Assembly: GCA_031841125.1 (NCBI GenBank)
Contig: CM063113.1
Coordinates: 41,818,197 to 41,882,196 of the forward strand
Source: Acanthococcus lagerstroemiae
Taxonomy: Eukaryota > Arthropoda > Insecta > Hemiptera > Eriococcidae
Length of the DNA stretch: 64,000 nt
Direction: 5' to 3'
Positions 33,531 to 44,649 of the stretch are shown here, one piece after another. The translations under genes and the position numbers were made by a program. Position 1 is the first letter of the stretch. Each line of letters begins with the position of its first letter. Below the pieces are notes generated by a model that saw nothing but the letters and a program-made list of their open reading frames with translations, did not search any database and was not told where the DNA came from.

Positions 33531-34016
33531 CAGGGACGTGAAAGCCCTATATAAAGATTTAGCTTTCGGCTTTAGCTTCCAGAGAAAACTCTATTGGCTT
33601 CCGATTTTGCTTTTGACTTTTCACAATTCAGCTTTCAGCTTTCAACTTTTGACCTTCCAGGGGGGTATCGTTCGGCTTTCGGCTTTTGGCTTTCGACTTT
33701 CAGCTTTTTTCTCGTTCAATTTTGGAATCAAAATGGCGGTTTCAATATATCAATGTGTATTGCGGGTAGCCAGTTATGTTTCTAAACTGGACCAGACTTT
33801 ATAGATGACTGTAAAGTCGGGTTCAAACGAGCGAAAATCGCTTGTGTAAATTCGGCTTAAAAGTGAAGAAAAGTTGCATAAAAGCCAAAAATGAAAAAAT
33901 TTCAATTTCGCTTTTGACTTTTTATCATTCAACTTTCAGCTTTCAACTTCTGACCCCTTGTAGGGAAAAAAGGTTTGGCTTTCGGCTTTTGGCTTTCGCC
34001 TTTTTTCTCGTCCCTG
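33531..34016. mobile_element. hAT MITE built of GCTTTYGGCTTTTGGC repeats
   Basis: 486 bp; begins CAGGGACGTGAAAGC and ends TTTTCTCGTCCCTG. It is flanked by the exact 8-bp duplication CTCTAGTA (33523-33530 and 34017-34024). The interior is a strand-biased array of GCTTTCGGC, GCTTTTGGC and TTTCAGCTTTCA words. An inverted second copy is at 43833-44305. Open frames across it are repeat by-products. Confidence 0.88.
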
Positions 34017-34352
34017 CTCTAGTATAATGAAGAATATACTTCTACCATATTTACCCAAGACTGACTGAGAAAAAAGACCTAAAATTCTCTTGAAGCAAAA
34101 TCTTCTTATGAAATACTTTTAAAGAAATATAGGACAATTTCCTGTAGCACAGAGCAACGTGAGTCCTGGCTGTAAGCCCTCTTGCTGTTGCCTTACAGCT
34201 GATAAGGTAGTGTGTTGATGGCGACTGATAATAATCTGAATGAAATGGAATGGGAATATGGATGTGGAATGACATCAACAGTGGCTGTGCAATCTGCAAT
34301 GAAATATGTGAACAAGTTATTTCTTTGTTCTAAACTCGTGTCCTGATTCCTA

Positions 34353-34562
34353 TTTCTAATTTGCTCTCAACCCGAGCCCTGGAATCCGCCCTTTCGAGCA
34401 TTACTTCAGAGACGTCGGGGAGGCTGTTAGGGCTATCTTAAGCTCTTTTCCCTTCTGGCCGAAAAACCGGCCTAGGTCGAAATCTGGCGAGTTGCTACGT
34501 GGGTTCGAACCCGGGACCTTCGGATTCCGAGACCAACGCGCTATCCACTCGGCCAACCAGTT
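34353..34562 (-). repeat. tRNA-derived SINE, uninterrupted copy
   Basis: Minus strand: the head has A-box TGGCCGAGTGG and B-box GGTTCGAACCC. It is followed by the body with palindrome GGCCGGTTTTTCGGCC and tail GCAAATTAGAAA. It spans, without interruption, the site (...GTGGG / AGCAACTCGCC...) at which the 3.8-kb transposon entered the other copy. Confidence 0.85.
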
Positions 34563-35239
34563 GTTTGTTAGTTTGTTTTGTTACTCACCGTCAGTGCCAG
34601 TTAGCAGTTCCTTCGGAGAGGACTAACTCGGGGGCAGGGAATACTATTACTGACCGACGATCACGTTTAGACCCGACTGTGGTCAAAAATTGATTTTTTA
34701 AAGAGAAAATTTTAATTTTATTCAGAAATAAATTCATTATGGATTTGTTTTCTAAAATATTTACAGGAAACAAAACTGGTATCTCTGGAGAGTGGACAGA
34801 AAACTGAAATTTCAACCAAGTAAACTGTAAATACTACATAAAACTCCAACGGCAATTTGCGAGACTGATTTGTGACGTAGAATAAAACCAGACATTTCTA
34901 AGGTGTGCAGGCCATAGGACCTCTAGTAACAGAGACAGAGTTTTGTGATGGTAGCTATAGGCACAAACCAGTGTTCAGTGTATAAGGAAACTAATCTATT
35001 GCATTCTATAGAAGTACAGATTTTTTTGTAGAATGCAAAACTATCGATAGTTATCGATAACAAAGTGTTCGATAGTTGCCACCCCTCCTCCAAACTAGAA
35101 CGGCAACTTCAGACTGAAAACATGCTTTTAACTTCAGAGATTTTTGACTATTGATTCCGCCATCATTGTGGTTTAAGAGGGGCTATTCAACCACTGACCA
35201 TATTTTCGTGATGAACCAAATTCTGGAGAAACCAAGAGT

Positions 35240-35990
35240 ATAATATGCCACGGAGTCTCATGTTTCTAGACTTTAATAAAGCATCTTAGTCAGTGGCGGT
35301 TTGGGTAGCATTAAGAAAACAGGGAGTTTGTAGAGGCATCGTGGAAGCTCTCAAGAAAATGTATGAGATAACAACAGCTTATGCGAGATTGGACAAAAAT
35401 CGTAATAAAAAATTGGAATTCAAAAAGGGGTAAAACAAGGGGACCCGCTGTTGCCGAACTAGTTCAAATGCCGGTTTTGGAAAAAGGTTTCCGAAATCTC
35501 AATTGAGAGGGGAAGGAGAAGTTGCAAGCTATCGCCGAGAAACTCAATATCAAAAGCATGAAGGTCGGATTGTCAGTCAAATAATACGTCAAAGACCAAA
35601 AAAATGATGGAAAGGTTTTTGTTGTGGGAGGGGGAATAGAAATTATGAAAGAATACAATTACCTGGTTCATAGGTCAAACCGTTGCATACAAGGGGAAGG
35701 GGAAACTAGAGTTGTGGGCGAGAACAGCGAAAGCTTGGAAGAGCTTCTGCGCACCCCGGGATGTGATGAAAGGCAATCTACCGATAAGGGCACAAATGAA
35801 AATTTCAGATCAGTGTGTGATACCCACGCTCACTTATGGAGCTCCAACTTGGTCCCTGACAGTCAGAAAGGGACAGTTAGAGGATAACCCACTTCAGAAT
35901 GCTACGTAGCATGAAGATAAGAATAAGAGATAAAATAAAGCTGCAAGAGATTCAAGAAATACCCAGAGTCACAAGATATCAGTGTGTCTA
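35240..35990 (+). pseudogene. LINE reverse-transcriptase fragment
   Basis: Plus strand, broken frames: LLFLDFNKA (RT palm motif A, catalytic Asp), RKQGVCRGIVEALKKMYEIT, then KGVKQGDPL (the GxxQGDPLSP motif). Next come VKEYNYL-like text at ~35650 and IPTLTYGAPTWSLT at ~35830. The order is right for an RTE-like LINE. Stops and deletions show it is dead. It is the only LINE on the plus strand here. Confidence 0.75.
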
Positions 35991-36719
35991 CTGAATTTGG
36001 GAAACAAAATATCGTGATTTTTCATGACTATCGTGAGGAATATAAAAAGAAAGCGGAAGGGGGACAAACTCAGCGCTTCACGCTTCACTGGGCGCTCCAC
36101 CTTTTGACCCCCACCCACCACCTCATTTTGATTACTTTTCAGATAACCCAAAACCTGTATTGTGGAACTTACATTCTGCACCTGATTTTCCAATAAGGGG
36201 ATACCTGCAATAAGAGAATATTTTGACAGTATAGATTATTTTATTTTCTCTAATTTTCAGCAAACACTAGCCTTATGGATACGACCTGGAAATTTCATTT
36301 TTAAAACAAAAATATTTGTACAAATATACGCTGAAGAAAACTCCCAAAACTGAACTTACGGCGTTTCCGAATTCGAATACATAGCAAATGGACTTATTGC
36401 GTATTGGAAATGAACGTTTTCATCGGCAAATATTGCAATAACATGAAGGAAAATAACTTTTTTGCAATTTAACAAAAAAAAAACAAAAAAACTGATAAGT
36501 AGTGGACACTATACCTAATTCAAAAAAGATACATTCACTGAGTTTTTTTGGAAATAAAATTTTCCACTGGCAAATTCAGTGATAACACAAAAATGATATT
36601 TTTTCAATTCGACAGAGACATTCTTCAGTTGAGGATTCCATTATCCAATTCCAAAAAGAACAGAAAAATAAGAAAAACAGATTTATTGCACTTGGTAAAA
36701 GCATCCTTTTCCTAATTTA

Positions 36720-37830
36720 AGATCTTCTTTTTTTCTTCCAAATCATCTTCTGATTACTCTGTGATATTTTTTAAACTTTTTAAACGATCTGCAGATCATG
36801 ATCTTAGATTACTGGATTCATGATAACGTCTATCCCTGTGCATAAGGACCTCATTTGATATTCAAGGCTTATCGTAGTCGAGGGAGATGGTCAATTTAGC
36901 TTTAAAACGCTGAAGCAAACTTACAACAATCGAACTGGGCTCAGAAAATAAGGTGCTAGCGTACTCAACAATTCCGATTATAATTGAAGAGCTGACTTCC
37001 AGAGTGCCCTTAGTCCGGAACACAGAAGTTTGGGAAATTTAAAAAATGTTCTCACGAGTGATGTACAGGAGGTAACACTGAACTGAGTGGATGAATGGGA
37101 AGTTGGGTGGATAAAGTTTGAACATGAACATGTTGTTTGTCTTCTAGCTGTGAAGCTGCAAAGTGGAATAAGTCGTAGACTAAGGGCAGTTTGGAAGGGA
37201 AACGAATAACACTTCCACTTATTCACCTTTTCACGGCATGCAAAATGCACCGGTAAATATTACATACAGTTGGAAGGAAAAATTTTTCGCAGTCGAACTA
37301 CAGATTACGACTTCAGCCGCGCAATAGAGGCACGTGTCAGTGCTTTGAACACATATAACTCGCTTACTAATAAAGACAGTAATTCGCGGTGAACGCTGGA
37401 ATGTGTATTTTTCTTCTTCTCTATAAGATGGCGCTAAATTTTCAATTTCGGTAATTTTGGACTAAGGGCACTTTGGAAGTCAGCTCTTCAATTAACAACC
37501 ATTGATTACCCACTTGCAATAGAGGACACGAGGATGGAAATGACACAAATTTCAACGCAGATCATGAACCCAGTAACCCAAGATCATGATTTTGCAGATC
37601 ACAGACTCTGTTCAAAAAATTATTTTGAAGAAAAAAGAAAATCACAAATCGGAAAAAGATCATGATCTTGTTATATATACGATCTTAAGAACACGGTTTT
37701 GTCTGATTATTACGAATTTTCTCATTCCAGATGATGATTATAGATAATTTTTGAAATCAGAAAAATATCGTTATCATTTAGATTACGAATCCACTGATCT
37801 TTTGGCGATCTTAGATCATAATTTTGTTGA
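36720..37830. repeat. Larger inverted repeat rich in GATCATGATCTT around a MITE
   Basis: GATCTGCAGATCATGATCTT and downstream TTAC-GG-TTCATGAT text near 36790-36830 is present in reverse complement near 37555-37605. Further AGATCATGATCTT words lie outward at ~37655. The arms flank the MITE at 36984-37491, which probably inserted into an older palindromic element. The outer ends are unclear. Confidence 0.45.
36984..37491. mobile_element. 508-bp MITE with 33-bp inverted repeats
   Basis: TTGAAGAGCTGACTTCCA... at 36984 is matched over 33 bp, with one mismatch, by the reverse complement ending at 37491. The flanking duplication is ambiguous because of AT-rich neighbours. No protein coding. Confidence 0.75.
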
Positions 37831-37935
37831 CCTCAGGCTAGGTAGGCCTGCAGCAAATATTACAAATTATATACTGGGGGGGGGGGATTGAAAATCCACC
37901 ATTTTAGATTTTGAGAAAAACAGTTCAAACTCCAA

Positions 37936-38105
37936 CTGGTTGGCCGAGTGAATAGCGCGTTGGCCTTAAGTCGCTAGATGTCGACCATGGCCGGTTTTTC
38001 GACCAGCAGGGAAGAGGGCTAAGACAGCCCAACAGCCTCCCCGACGTCTTCGAGATAATGCTCGAAAGAGCGAATTCCAGGGCTCGGGTTGAGAGCAAAT
38101 TAGAA
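37936..38105 (+). repeat. tRNA-derived SINE, third copy with head deletion
   Basis: Plus strand. The A-box region TGGCCGAGTGAATAGCGCG is intact, but the stretch with the B box is missing, so internal promoter function is probably lost. The body and tail match the copy at 34353-34562. Confidence 0.8.
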
Positions 38106-39370
38106 AAAAGAAGTTTTAACATTCCTACTTCTGAATCCCTGCAATGCAGTTAGGAGAATTTTTGAAGTCTATTCATGGGGTGGAAGCTGACAAGTCTCAA
38201 AATAATGCTGAAAATTTCTTCGATCGTATAATTTTTCAGTATTTTGGGAGGCTTTTAGTAGACGGGGAGAGTCTAGCCCCCCCCCCACCTCTATTTGCAC
38301 CTATGGATTAGTGAATCATTGTATTACAAATTAGTGTCGCGTATTCGTACTGTCACGTGCTGAAGTTCGCTACATCAGATCTCAAATAAAACGTGGAAGT
38401 AAACTACACACTACTTGGAGGGGGAGGGGAGGTCGATGATTGGCCACATTATTGGTATTTACATTAACAGAAAATGAAAACCAGAAATTTTTGAAATGAT
38501 TCGATTTATAATCCGAAAAAAATGATTAGGGCATTTTACTCTTTAAGATCGCTGGATTCGAATCATTTTTCCTGTGGTGATTCGAGATCCGTGAATCGAA
38601 TCAGTCTTTTCAATCGTGCGATTACTACTGCGAATCATTTTGTACGTGATTTGTCCAACCCTGTACAGTACCACATTGGCATTTTAAACTTGCAGAACCA
38701 AGTTCACAGACGTACATCAACACCCAGCCATTAAAAATCTGTTTCTGAAAAAACTTTTGTTTGGTAAAAGATAGGAACATACGTGTCCACGCGTTCGAGC
38801 CTGAATACTACCTCGTAAGAAGTCTGCTACCCGCTAGTCTGCACACGCGAGTATAGACAGATAAAGTATCAGAAGACGGAAATGAATTTATCACTGGTAC
38901 AAGGCAATACCTACGCTAAGAATGAACAGTTTTAATCAGTAACTATTCCCCCACGAGGAAGACTACAGACGTTATTGACCAGATAATGCTCAATTTTCCA
39001 CGGACCACGATTTCCTTTGCACGAGTTCCCAGCTTGCACTCGCGTCCGATGAGCCACAAATCAACCCTAAAACCGCTTGAAACAAGAAGAAAATATGCTT
39101 CAACTCGTAAATTTAGTTACTAGATTTCAAGTCCCAAACTGCAGTGAAATTCTACCGAACGTATTCACAGACGAAAATAAGGGAGTCCTTCTTCAAGAAG
39201 AATTCCTTACACTGCTATAAGGTAGCACCCATGCTTCCACAAGTGATACCGTCTCAAACAGGAATGTTTGCAAATACTGCACCAAGCCGACCTACTCTGG
39301 ACAAATAGAATCTCATTTCATTCTTAATCCGAGATCCAAGTCCATTGTTGGTCTTGGAATGTAAGTAGAT
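38106..39370. other. No gene recognised
   Basis: AT-rich sequence with one C-run (~38278). Recurrent GAATCRATTC words at 38500-38640 suggest another degraded element. Confidence 0.35.
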
Positions 39371-39584
39371 TAGTTATCCACAGTTCTCGAAGTTTATACC
39401 AATTTCAATTGAAAACAACGTACTTCTGTCAGAACATTTCTGGTGTTGACCCATCACAAGAAAGTCTGCCTGTAACACACTACATTGGTTAAGCTGTCTT
39501 GTCATAGGTAAATGTCTGATGAACCACAACAAACAGAGGAAACGACAACTACAAAGGTACAACGCACGACACCATTTGTAAGAA

Positions 39585-39960
39585 TACTGAAGACTTTTAA
39601 TGAATACAACATAAACCTCGGAATGAGGAACAGTGAGCCAATCATAAAACTAATGAACAACAACAAAACATAGGAACAAGATAGGAGTAATTACAGTGGT
39701 GTCTACAGACTGGACTGTGAAGAAGGCAACATGACTTACATAAGAGAAGAATGGAAATTCATAATAAGAATGAAAAAACATGATCACAGAAATTCAAGAA
39801 TGGCAAATCACTTATTGGGATGCACTCGAATGACCACAAACAAATGACAATTTCAAAATACTAAACAAGTTACAAAAAAAAAGAACTACAAGAACAAAAA
39901 TGAAAATCATAAAAATAACGACAGGACAAAACAATAACTTGATAAACACAACAGCACACT
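39585..39960 (+). pseudogene. Penelope-like element fragment with GIY-YIG nuclease remnant
   Basis: Plus strand: FVRILKTFNEYNINLGMRNS, a stop, then SNYSGVYRLDCEEGNMTYIR and RNSRMANHLLG. The pattern GVY...C...TYI(G)...R...A.HLL is the GIY-YIG endonuclease domain as found at the C-terminus of Penelope-like retroelements. The YIG glycine is replaced (TYIRE) and stops interrupt, so it is inactive. The upstream ILK-phrase is typical of the linker before GIY-YIG in these elements. Confidence 0.6.
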
Positions 39961-40004
39961 CTGACTGCGAAACACTTTTCACATTAACAACAAATCAAAC
40001 AGAA

Positions 40005-40136
40005 CTGGAGACCTACTATGAAACTTTTATCACGATACCACAAATTGTTACAGTGGTAACTTGATAGGGTTTACTGTACAAGTTATCACTGTAACGATTT
40101 GCGGTATCATGATAAAAGTTTCATAATAGGTCTCCA
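40005..40136. repeat. 132-bp near-perfect hairpin (snap-back element)
   Basis: Arms of ~59 bp (CTGGAGACCTACTATGAAAC... and its complement ending GTAGGTCTCCAG with slight drift) enclose a ~15-bp loop. Only a few mismatches are present. It could be a foldback MITE or a small-RNA hairpin source. Confidence 0.75.
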
Positions 40137-40149
40137 GAACAGAGACTGG

Positions 40150-40530
40150 TCCACTAGACCTACAGCAACAACCAATCAGAACGTAGGACATGTCAAGACA
40201 GTTCACCGTACCGTATAACCATAACCAATATAGTGTGCTACACACAGGTTTTGGCTTCAGAAGCTACTGCTGGGCTATCATTCGAAAACGCTCTGACAAA
40301 AATAGATTGCTTTCAAGTGAAAGTGGTACAAACAGAACTGAACAAAGATTGGTTCAAGCGACCTTTAGCAACAACCAATTAGAATATGGGACATGTCAAG
40401 ACAGTTCACCGTATGGTAATACCTTAACCATTGTAACAAAGTTGCTGCTGATGGCACAACACTCGAAAACGTTCTGATAAAAATAGGTTGCTTTCGAGTG
40501 AAATTTATACGAACTTCAAGAACTATAGCC
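40150..40530. repeat. Two-copy tandem repeat, ~214-bp unit
   Basis: TAGCAACAACCAATTAGAA-like text and ACATGTCAAGACAGTTCACC at ~40156-40207 recur at ~40370-40415. Each copy is followed by TCGAAAACGYTCTGAYAAAA and ATTGCTTTCRAGTGAAA. The unit also resembles the right end of the 7557-8207 element. Confidence 0.6.
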
Positions 40531-41335
40531 TTCATTTGAGGCACGCTGGCCTCAAAACATTCCGGAAAAGGAGCTTTACGTTCATGGCTCCAGAAAACAG
40601 TGTGACATAGCGGATGTTCAAATGCACTCTCCAAGTGCTAGAGCCACCTGGAGCGGCAGATATTCAGAAATACATATAGCTGCTATCACTAAGTTCAAAA
40701 ACATGGACGCTGGAACTTAATCCTGCGAACGCCCTTAACCCACATCTAGCCTGGCTTCGACGCTGCATCGGATCGGAAAGTCGATTTACAGACCCCCCCC
40801 CCCTAGCCCAGAGCCAGTAGTTTTTGGGAAAACCACAGAGGCCAAAGTGCAGCATTCGATCGATCAGCCAGCTCAGTATTCGACGTATAATTATCTGAAA
40901 TTAGGAACGATGGTAAGATTCTGGGTGAAAACTTTGCGGTAGCACGAAACCGAAAAAAGTAGTCGATTTACATTTTTTCTCATACATGGGAACGGAAACA
41001 GTCGTGCATTATATTTTCGTGTCGGCTGCAAAGCGAAACGATACACCACGAAATGTAATTTTTCCCGTGTAATTAACGCACGCAATACGAATTTCGAGAG
41101 AGGAGGGTAGAAATATCTAAAACATAAACTGGAAGGAGCAAACACCCCATAACGCTGGCGCGTGAGGACCGCGCCCAAGATTGATTTTTTGCTTCAACAA
41201 CCCTAGCGGTCATTCCGTGAATTTCCGACACACGAAATACTTTCTGGCATATTTCGCAGCCCCGGACCGCGGTACCCGGGCAAACCGAGCGGACATTTAG
41301 AAAATCGCAAAATAAAAAAGTCGTCGATTAGTTAC

Positions 41336-41453
41336 CTAATAGCAGAAGTTTTATATCTTTGGCCGCTTGAATACCATCTTCCTTCAGGTTCTTCTCGATC
41401 TGCCTGCTTCTCTGCAGAGCTGCCCTCTCCTCGGCGGACATAGCACAACCCAT
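41336..41453 (-). CDS. Galphao: First coding exon of G protein alpha subunit, Go class
   Basis: The minus strand encodes 39 codons plus one base: [20 protein letters not shown] then [20 protein letters not shown], followed by the donor G/GTAAC. Gly2 (myristoylation) and Cys3 (palmitoylation) are present. The run up to the P-loop (the next residues would be AGESGKS) is that of Go/Gi alpha, and the wording is closest to insect Go. The 118-nt length and phase-1 end equal the conserved first exon of animal Gi/Go genes. Later exons must lie at lower coordinates on the minus strand; I found none in this window, so the first intron is probably very long. The protein couples membrane receptors to downstream effectors, notably in neurons. 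Confidence 0.9.
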
Positions 41454-42200
41454 GATGGCAAATTTTATTTTCTTTTTTTCCGAAATGGTTATCTGACGAA
41501 CGAAAACTCACTAGACGAAAACGATTCTGGAATGATGACTCGGAAATTTCCGAGTACACTCCAGCGAAATTATCGCACGGTATTTTACAACATTTTAGGA
41601 ACACTGGCACAGCTCGTCGACACTTTGAAAGGTTTTCGCCTAAAACTTAGAAAGTACTTCGCGAAACGAACACATTTCCGATTTCGACGATATCGATATC
41701 GTAGTTACTTTTCGAACATTTACAATATTTACGAGATCGGAACACGCGGTAACAACACGACAAAATTTCAACCGCAAACTGAGCAACCGTTTCGGCCAAC
41801 TACGTTAATGCGAAACCGCGAAACGTACAAATTTCGTGAGCATCGACCAGCGAATAAATAATCTAATTGATACAAATACTATGCATGTGAAACACCTACC
41901 GAACATACAACAATTTTATGATAGAACAGAGAAGACCGACAACACGAATAAACCGATACGCGAAGACTCGCTGGAACGTCGCAGCGTTTATTTGAACGAA
42001 GAACGAAACGAAAAACGAAATGTGAACGAAAATGCTTTCCATGTCAACAGTTTCAGTGGTGCCAACGCTGCCGAGCGAATATCACCAAACACTCTTTATT
42101 TTAGCGTTCGAGTGTTCCTCTTTTCATAGCGGCTTACTTTTCGAAATATCAACTTCATAGGTTCCTACCGCGATTAGAAAAACGAGTAGGATTTTCTTAT
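41454..42200 (-). promoter_or_regulatory. Likely 5' UTR/promoter region of the Go-alpha gene
   Basis: This is the region immediately upstream of the Go-alpha start. It is richer in CpG than its surroundings (many TTCG and CGAA words) and includes the palindrome GATATCGATATC at ~41690. No TATA box was identified. This is inference from position and composition only. Confidence 0.35.
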
Positions 42201-42645
42201 TCACGTCTCTGGGCGACTTATGCCTGATTTTTCATTTCAGTATTTCGAAAATCAACGCGACCCTCAGACCCTCACCCAAACAGGAAGTAATTATCGATGC
42301 TTCATTTCAGGTGGAAAAGTCAAAATCCGTTGTATTTTCACGTAAACGTTTCATGAATGCTGGAATAGGTATTTTGTGAAAAAATAAACTCGGCCTTTGG
42401 GAACCCCCGTGAAAAAAAAAATCCTGTCACCCGATATTTTGACCACTATTAATGGAAATTCCAGTTTCCCGAAAAAATACAAGAACATAGAATAAGAATT
42501 CCTACGTTTCAAAATTCCAATTAATAACACGCGTATAGGAATGAGGGATGGTTGGATCAGAGCCCCCCCCCCCACCAGGTTGTCAAAGAGAGCTTTTCAG
42601 AATGTACTTTAGCGGTTAATTACAACAATAAGACGACGGGATAGT

Positions 42646-42893
42646 TGGACGCTATTCAGCAAAAGGGAACCAACTAGCAAAATCCGCTTTTTGAGAACAC
42701 GTGATTCGAAGTCCAAGAGCCATGTAGAAACTATATGACATAGCGTTTACTGATAAGCTTTTTTCAACGTGAGTACACATTTTTGAATCGAGGGCCCAAT
42801 TTTGAAAAATTATACTTTTTACGTTTTCAACAACAATAATAACTCATTTTGTTTACAAGTATTGGTTGGTTCCTTTTTGTTGAATAGCGTCCA
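42646..42893. mobile_element. TGGACGC-ended MITE, copy 2 (reverse)
   Basis: 248 bp; TGGACGCTATTCAGC...GTTGAATAGCGTCCA, in reverse orientation relative to 24918-25171. It is flanked by GT on both sides, consistent with a 2-bp duplication. Confidence 0.82.
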
Positions 42894-43059
42894 GTTGTAT
42901 TCGTTTAGGCACAAAAATTAACACTTTTTAACACCCAGTGTTACACACCAAGCAATTTTCACCGTTCGATTTGTTCTGTGGAATACTCCGGTGTTCAGTG
43001 TTTGCTGTTTTATTTACCAGTAGGGTAACACTGGTGTTAAAAATTTTAACCCAGCTCCC

Positions 43060-43235
43060 AGAATCAGAGATGGAAAGCTATATGATAAAACTTTTGCTTA
43101 CGGCTTTAGCTTCTGACCTTGGAAAATAAAACTTTAGCTTTTGCTTTTCAAATTTTTTCATATTCAGCTTTCCCTTTTGGCTTTTGCTTTTCAAGGCAAA
43201 AATCATAAGCTTTCAGCTTTCCGCTTTTCCCCTAA
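43060..43235. repeat. Diverged GCTTTTGGCTTTTGC repeat
   Basis: Shares the GCTTTYRGCTTT word usage of the 33531-34016 hAT MITE but lacks its ends. Probably an old relative. Confidence 0.45.
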
Positions 43236-43429
43236 ATTTTGAATATTTCGTACAACATTATATTTTTTAAAAATAGCTTCTCACAACACTGCTTAACAAT
43301 TAACACTTCAACAGCACTGACCATTGAGATAATGATATTCAAAATTAAAATATGTTATCAAATTTTTCTCGTTTTATTCCTTTTTGTCGTCCACAAATAG
43401 CTACACTGATACAGATAACTATACGGAAC

Positions 43430-43625
43430 GTGTATAGTTGTTCGATCAGTAGTATCATCTTGATGATACTAAAATTTGCATTTAAGATAGAAGATAGGGG
43501 AAAAAATGAACTATAATCAAAAAAATCAACATTGGCATTAAATTCCACGTTGAAAACACATTTATATTCTCATGCCATTGTTTCTTAAAAAATCTCAAAT
43601 TGTTGTGTAGTGTAATTATACCGGT
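43430..43625. repeat. Duplicated segment, copy A (no MITE)
   Basis: ATCATCTTGATGATACTAAA, then AAGATAGGGGAAAAAATGAA, then TGTAGTGTAATTAT in the same order as at 44650-45105. Copy A lacks the MITE, so it serves as an empty-site reference. Confidence 0.65.
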
Positions 43626-43832
43626 AATTTAGAAGTTAAGTAATAGTTTGTGTTGAGCTACTATTTTCTTCTCCTCTTAGCATTATCTGTCACTTGACAT
43701 TCAATCCCGTTTCCCGAAAACATACGTAATTTAAATAAGTAGCCTCGCTATTCGAGGGGGCTCGCAAGAAAGTACACATCTTGACTCTCGATCTTCAACT
43801 GCGCCAGAACATACATTGCCCATCTACTCGAG

Positions 43833-44305
43833 AAAAAGCTGAAAGCCGAAAGCCGAAAGCCAAACCTTTTTCCCCCTACAAGATCAGAAGTTGAAAGCTG
43901 AAAGTTAAATGATAAAAAGTCAAAAGCGGAATTGAAATCTTTTCATTTTTGGCTTTTATGCAACTTTTCTTCACTTTTAAGCCGAATTTACACGAGCGAT
44001 TTTCGCTCGTATGAACCCGGCTTTACAGTCATCTATAAAGTCTGGTCCAGTTTAGAAACATAACTGGCTACCCGCAATACACATTGGTATATTGAAACCG
44101 CCATTTTGATTCCCAAATTGAAGGAGAAAAAAGCTGAAAGTCGACAGCCAAAAGCCGAAAGCCGAACGATACCCCCTGGAAGGTCAAAAGTTGAGAGTTG
44201 AAAGCTGAATTGTGAAAAGTCAAAAGTGAAATCGGAAGCCAATAGAGTTTTCTCTGGAAGCTAAATCCGAAAGCTAAATCTTTATATAGGGCTTTCACGT
44301 CCCTG
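43833..44305. mobile_element. GCTTTYGGC hAT MITE, inverted second copy
   Basis: Reverse-complement copy of 33531-34016, including TTTATATAGGGCTTTCACGTCCCTG at its right end. The left terminal CAGGGAC is mutated or lost, so no target duplication can be read. Internal identity is high, with a few small indels. Confidence 0.82.
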
Positions 44306-44372
44306 GTTATCGTTAACTCACGATTGTACAACTGCCCCCTACAGATTGTTCCAGTCGGTTCCAGTTCCATTT

Positions 44373-44608
44373 GTGACCTGCCAGGAAGAAAAGTACCTGT
44401 GCGCAAAAAAATTATTTTGTATCTTTTACTAATTTTTGACCGATCTTTTGCATTGTGTTGTCGAAAAAATGCTAAAAAATTTTCCCAACTTCTGTAAGTC
44501 TTCAAAGTTGAGTGTCTCCATAACGTGAAAACGTTATCAGTTCTGTTTATTCGCTCTCCTATAAAATTTACATTAGCCGCCCAGGTCCCTTTCTTTCTGG
44601 CAGGTCAC
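44373..44608. mobile_element. 236-bp MITE with GTGACCTGCCAG ends
   Basis: GTGACCTGCCAGGAAGAAAA... is matched by ...TTTCTTTCTGGCAGGTCAC in inverted orientation. It is flanked by ATTT on both sides (4 bp). Confidence 0.6.
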
Positions 44609-44649
44609 ATTTGCGAATTGCTAAGCTGATAACAATAATGAACGCCATA

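Larger units (their letters stand above)
33122..35087. mobile_element. hAT element with TAGGGATGGCAA ends and ATCGATA motifs
   Basis: Begins TAGGGATGGCAAAACTATCG and ends GATAGTTGCCACCCCTC. It is flanked by CTCCAAAC (33114-33121 and 35088-35095), an exact 8-bp duplication. Both ends carry CTATCGATAG palindromes. It contains at least two MITEs and a SINE, and no transposase. Confidence 0.82.

Noticed and set aside
33538..34027. Several 60-88-codon frames rich in Phe, Ser and Leu
   Set aside because: They are translations of the GCTTTYGGC word array in a hAT MITE.
41332..41610. 92-codon minus-strand frame over the Go-alpha exon
   Set aside because: It is read in a different phase from the Go-alpha exon; the correct frame starts at 41453 and matches G protein alpha.
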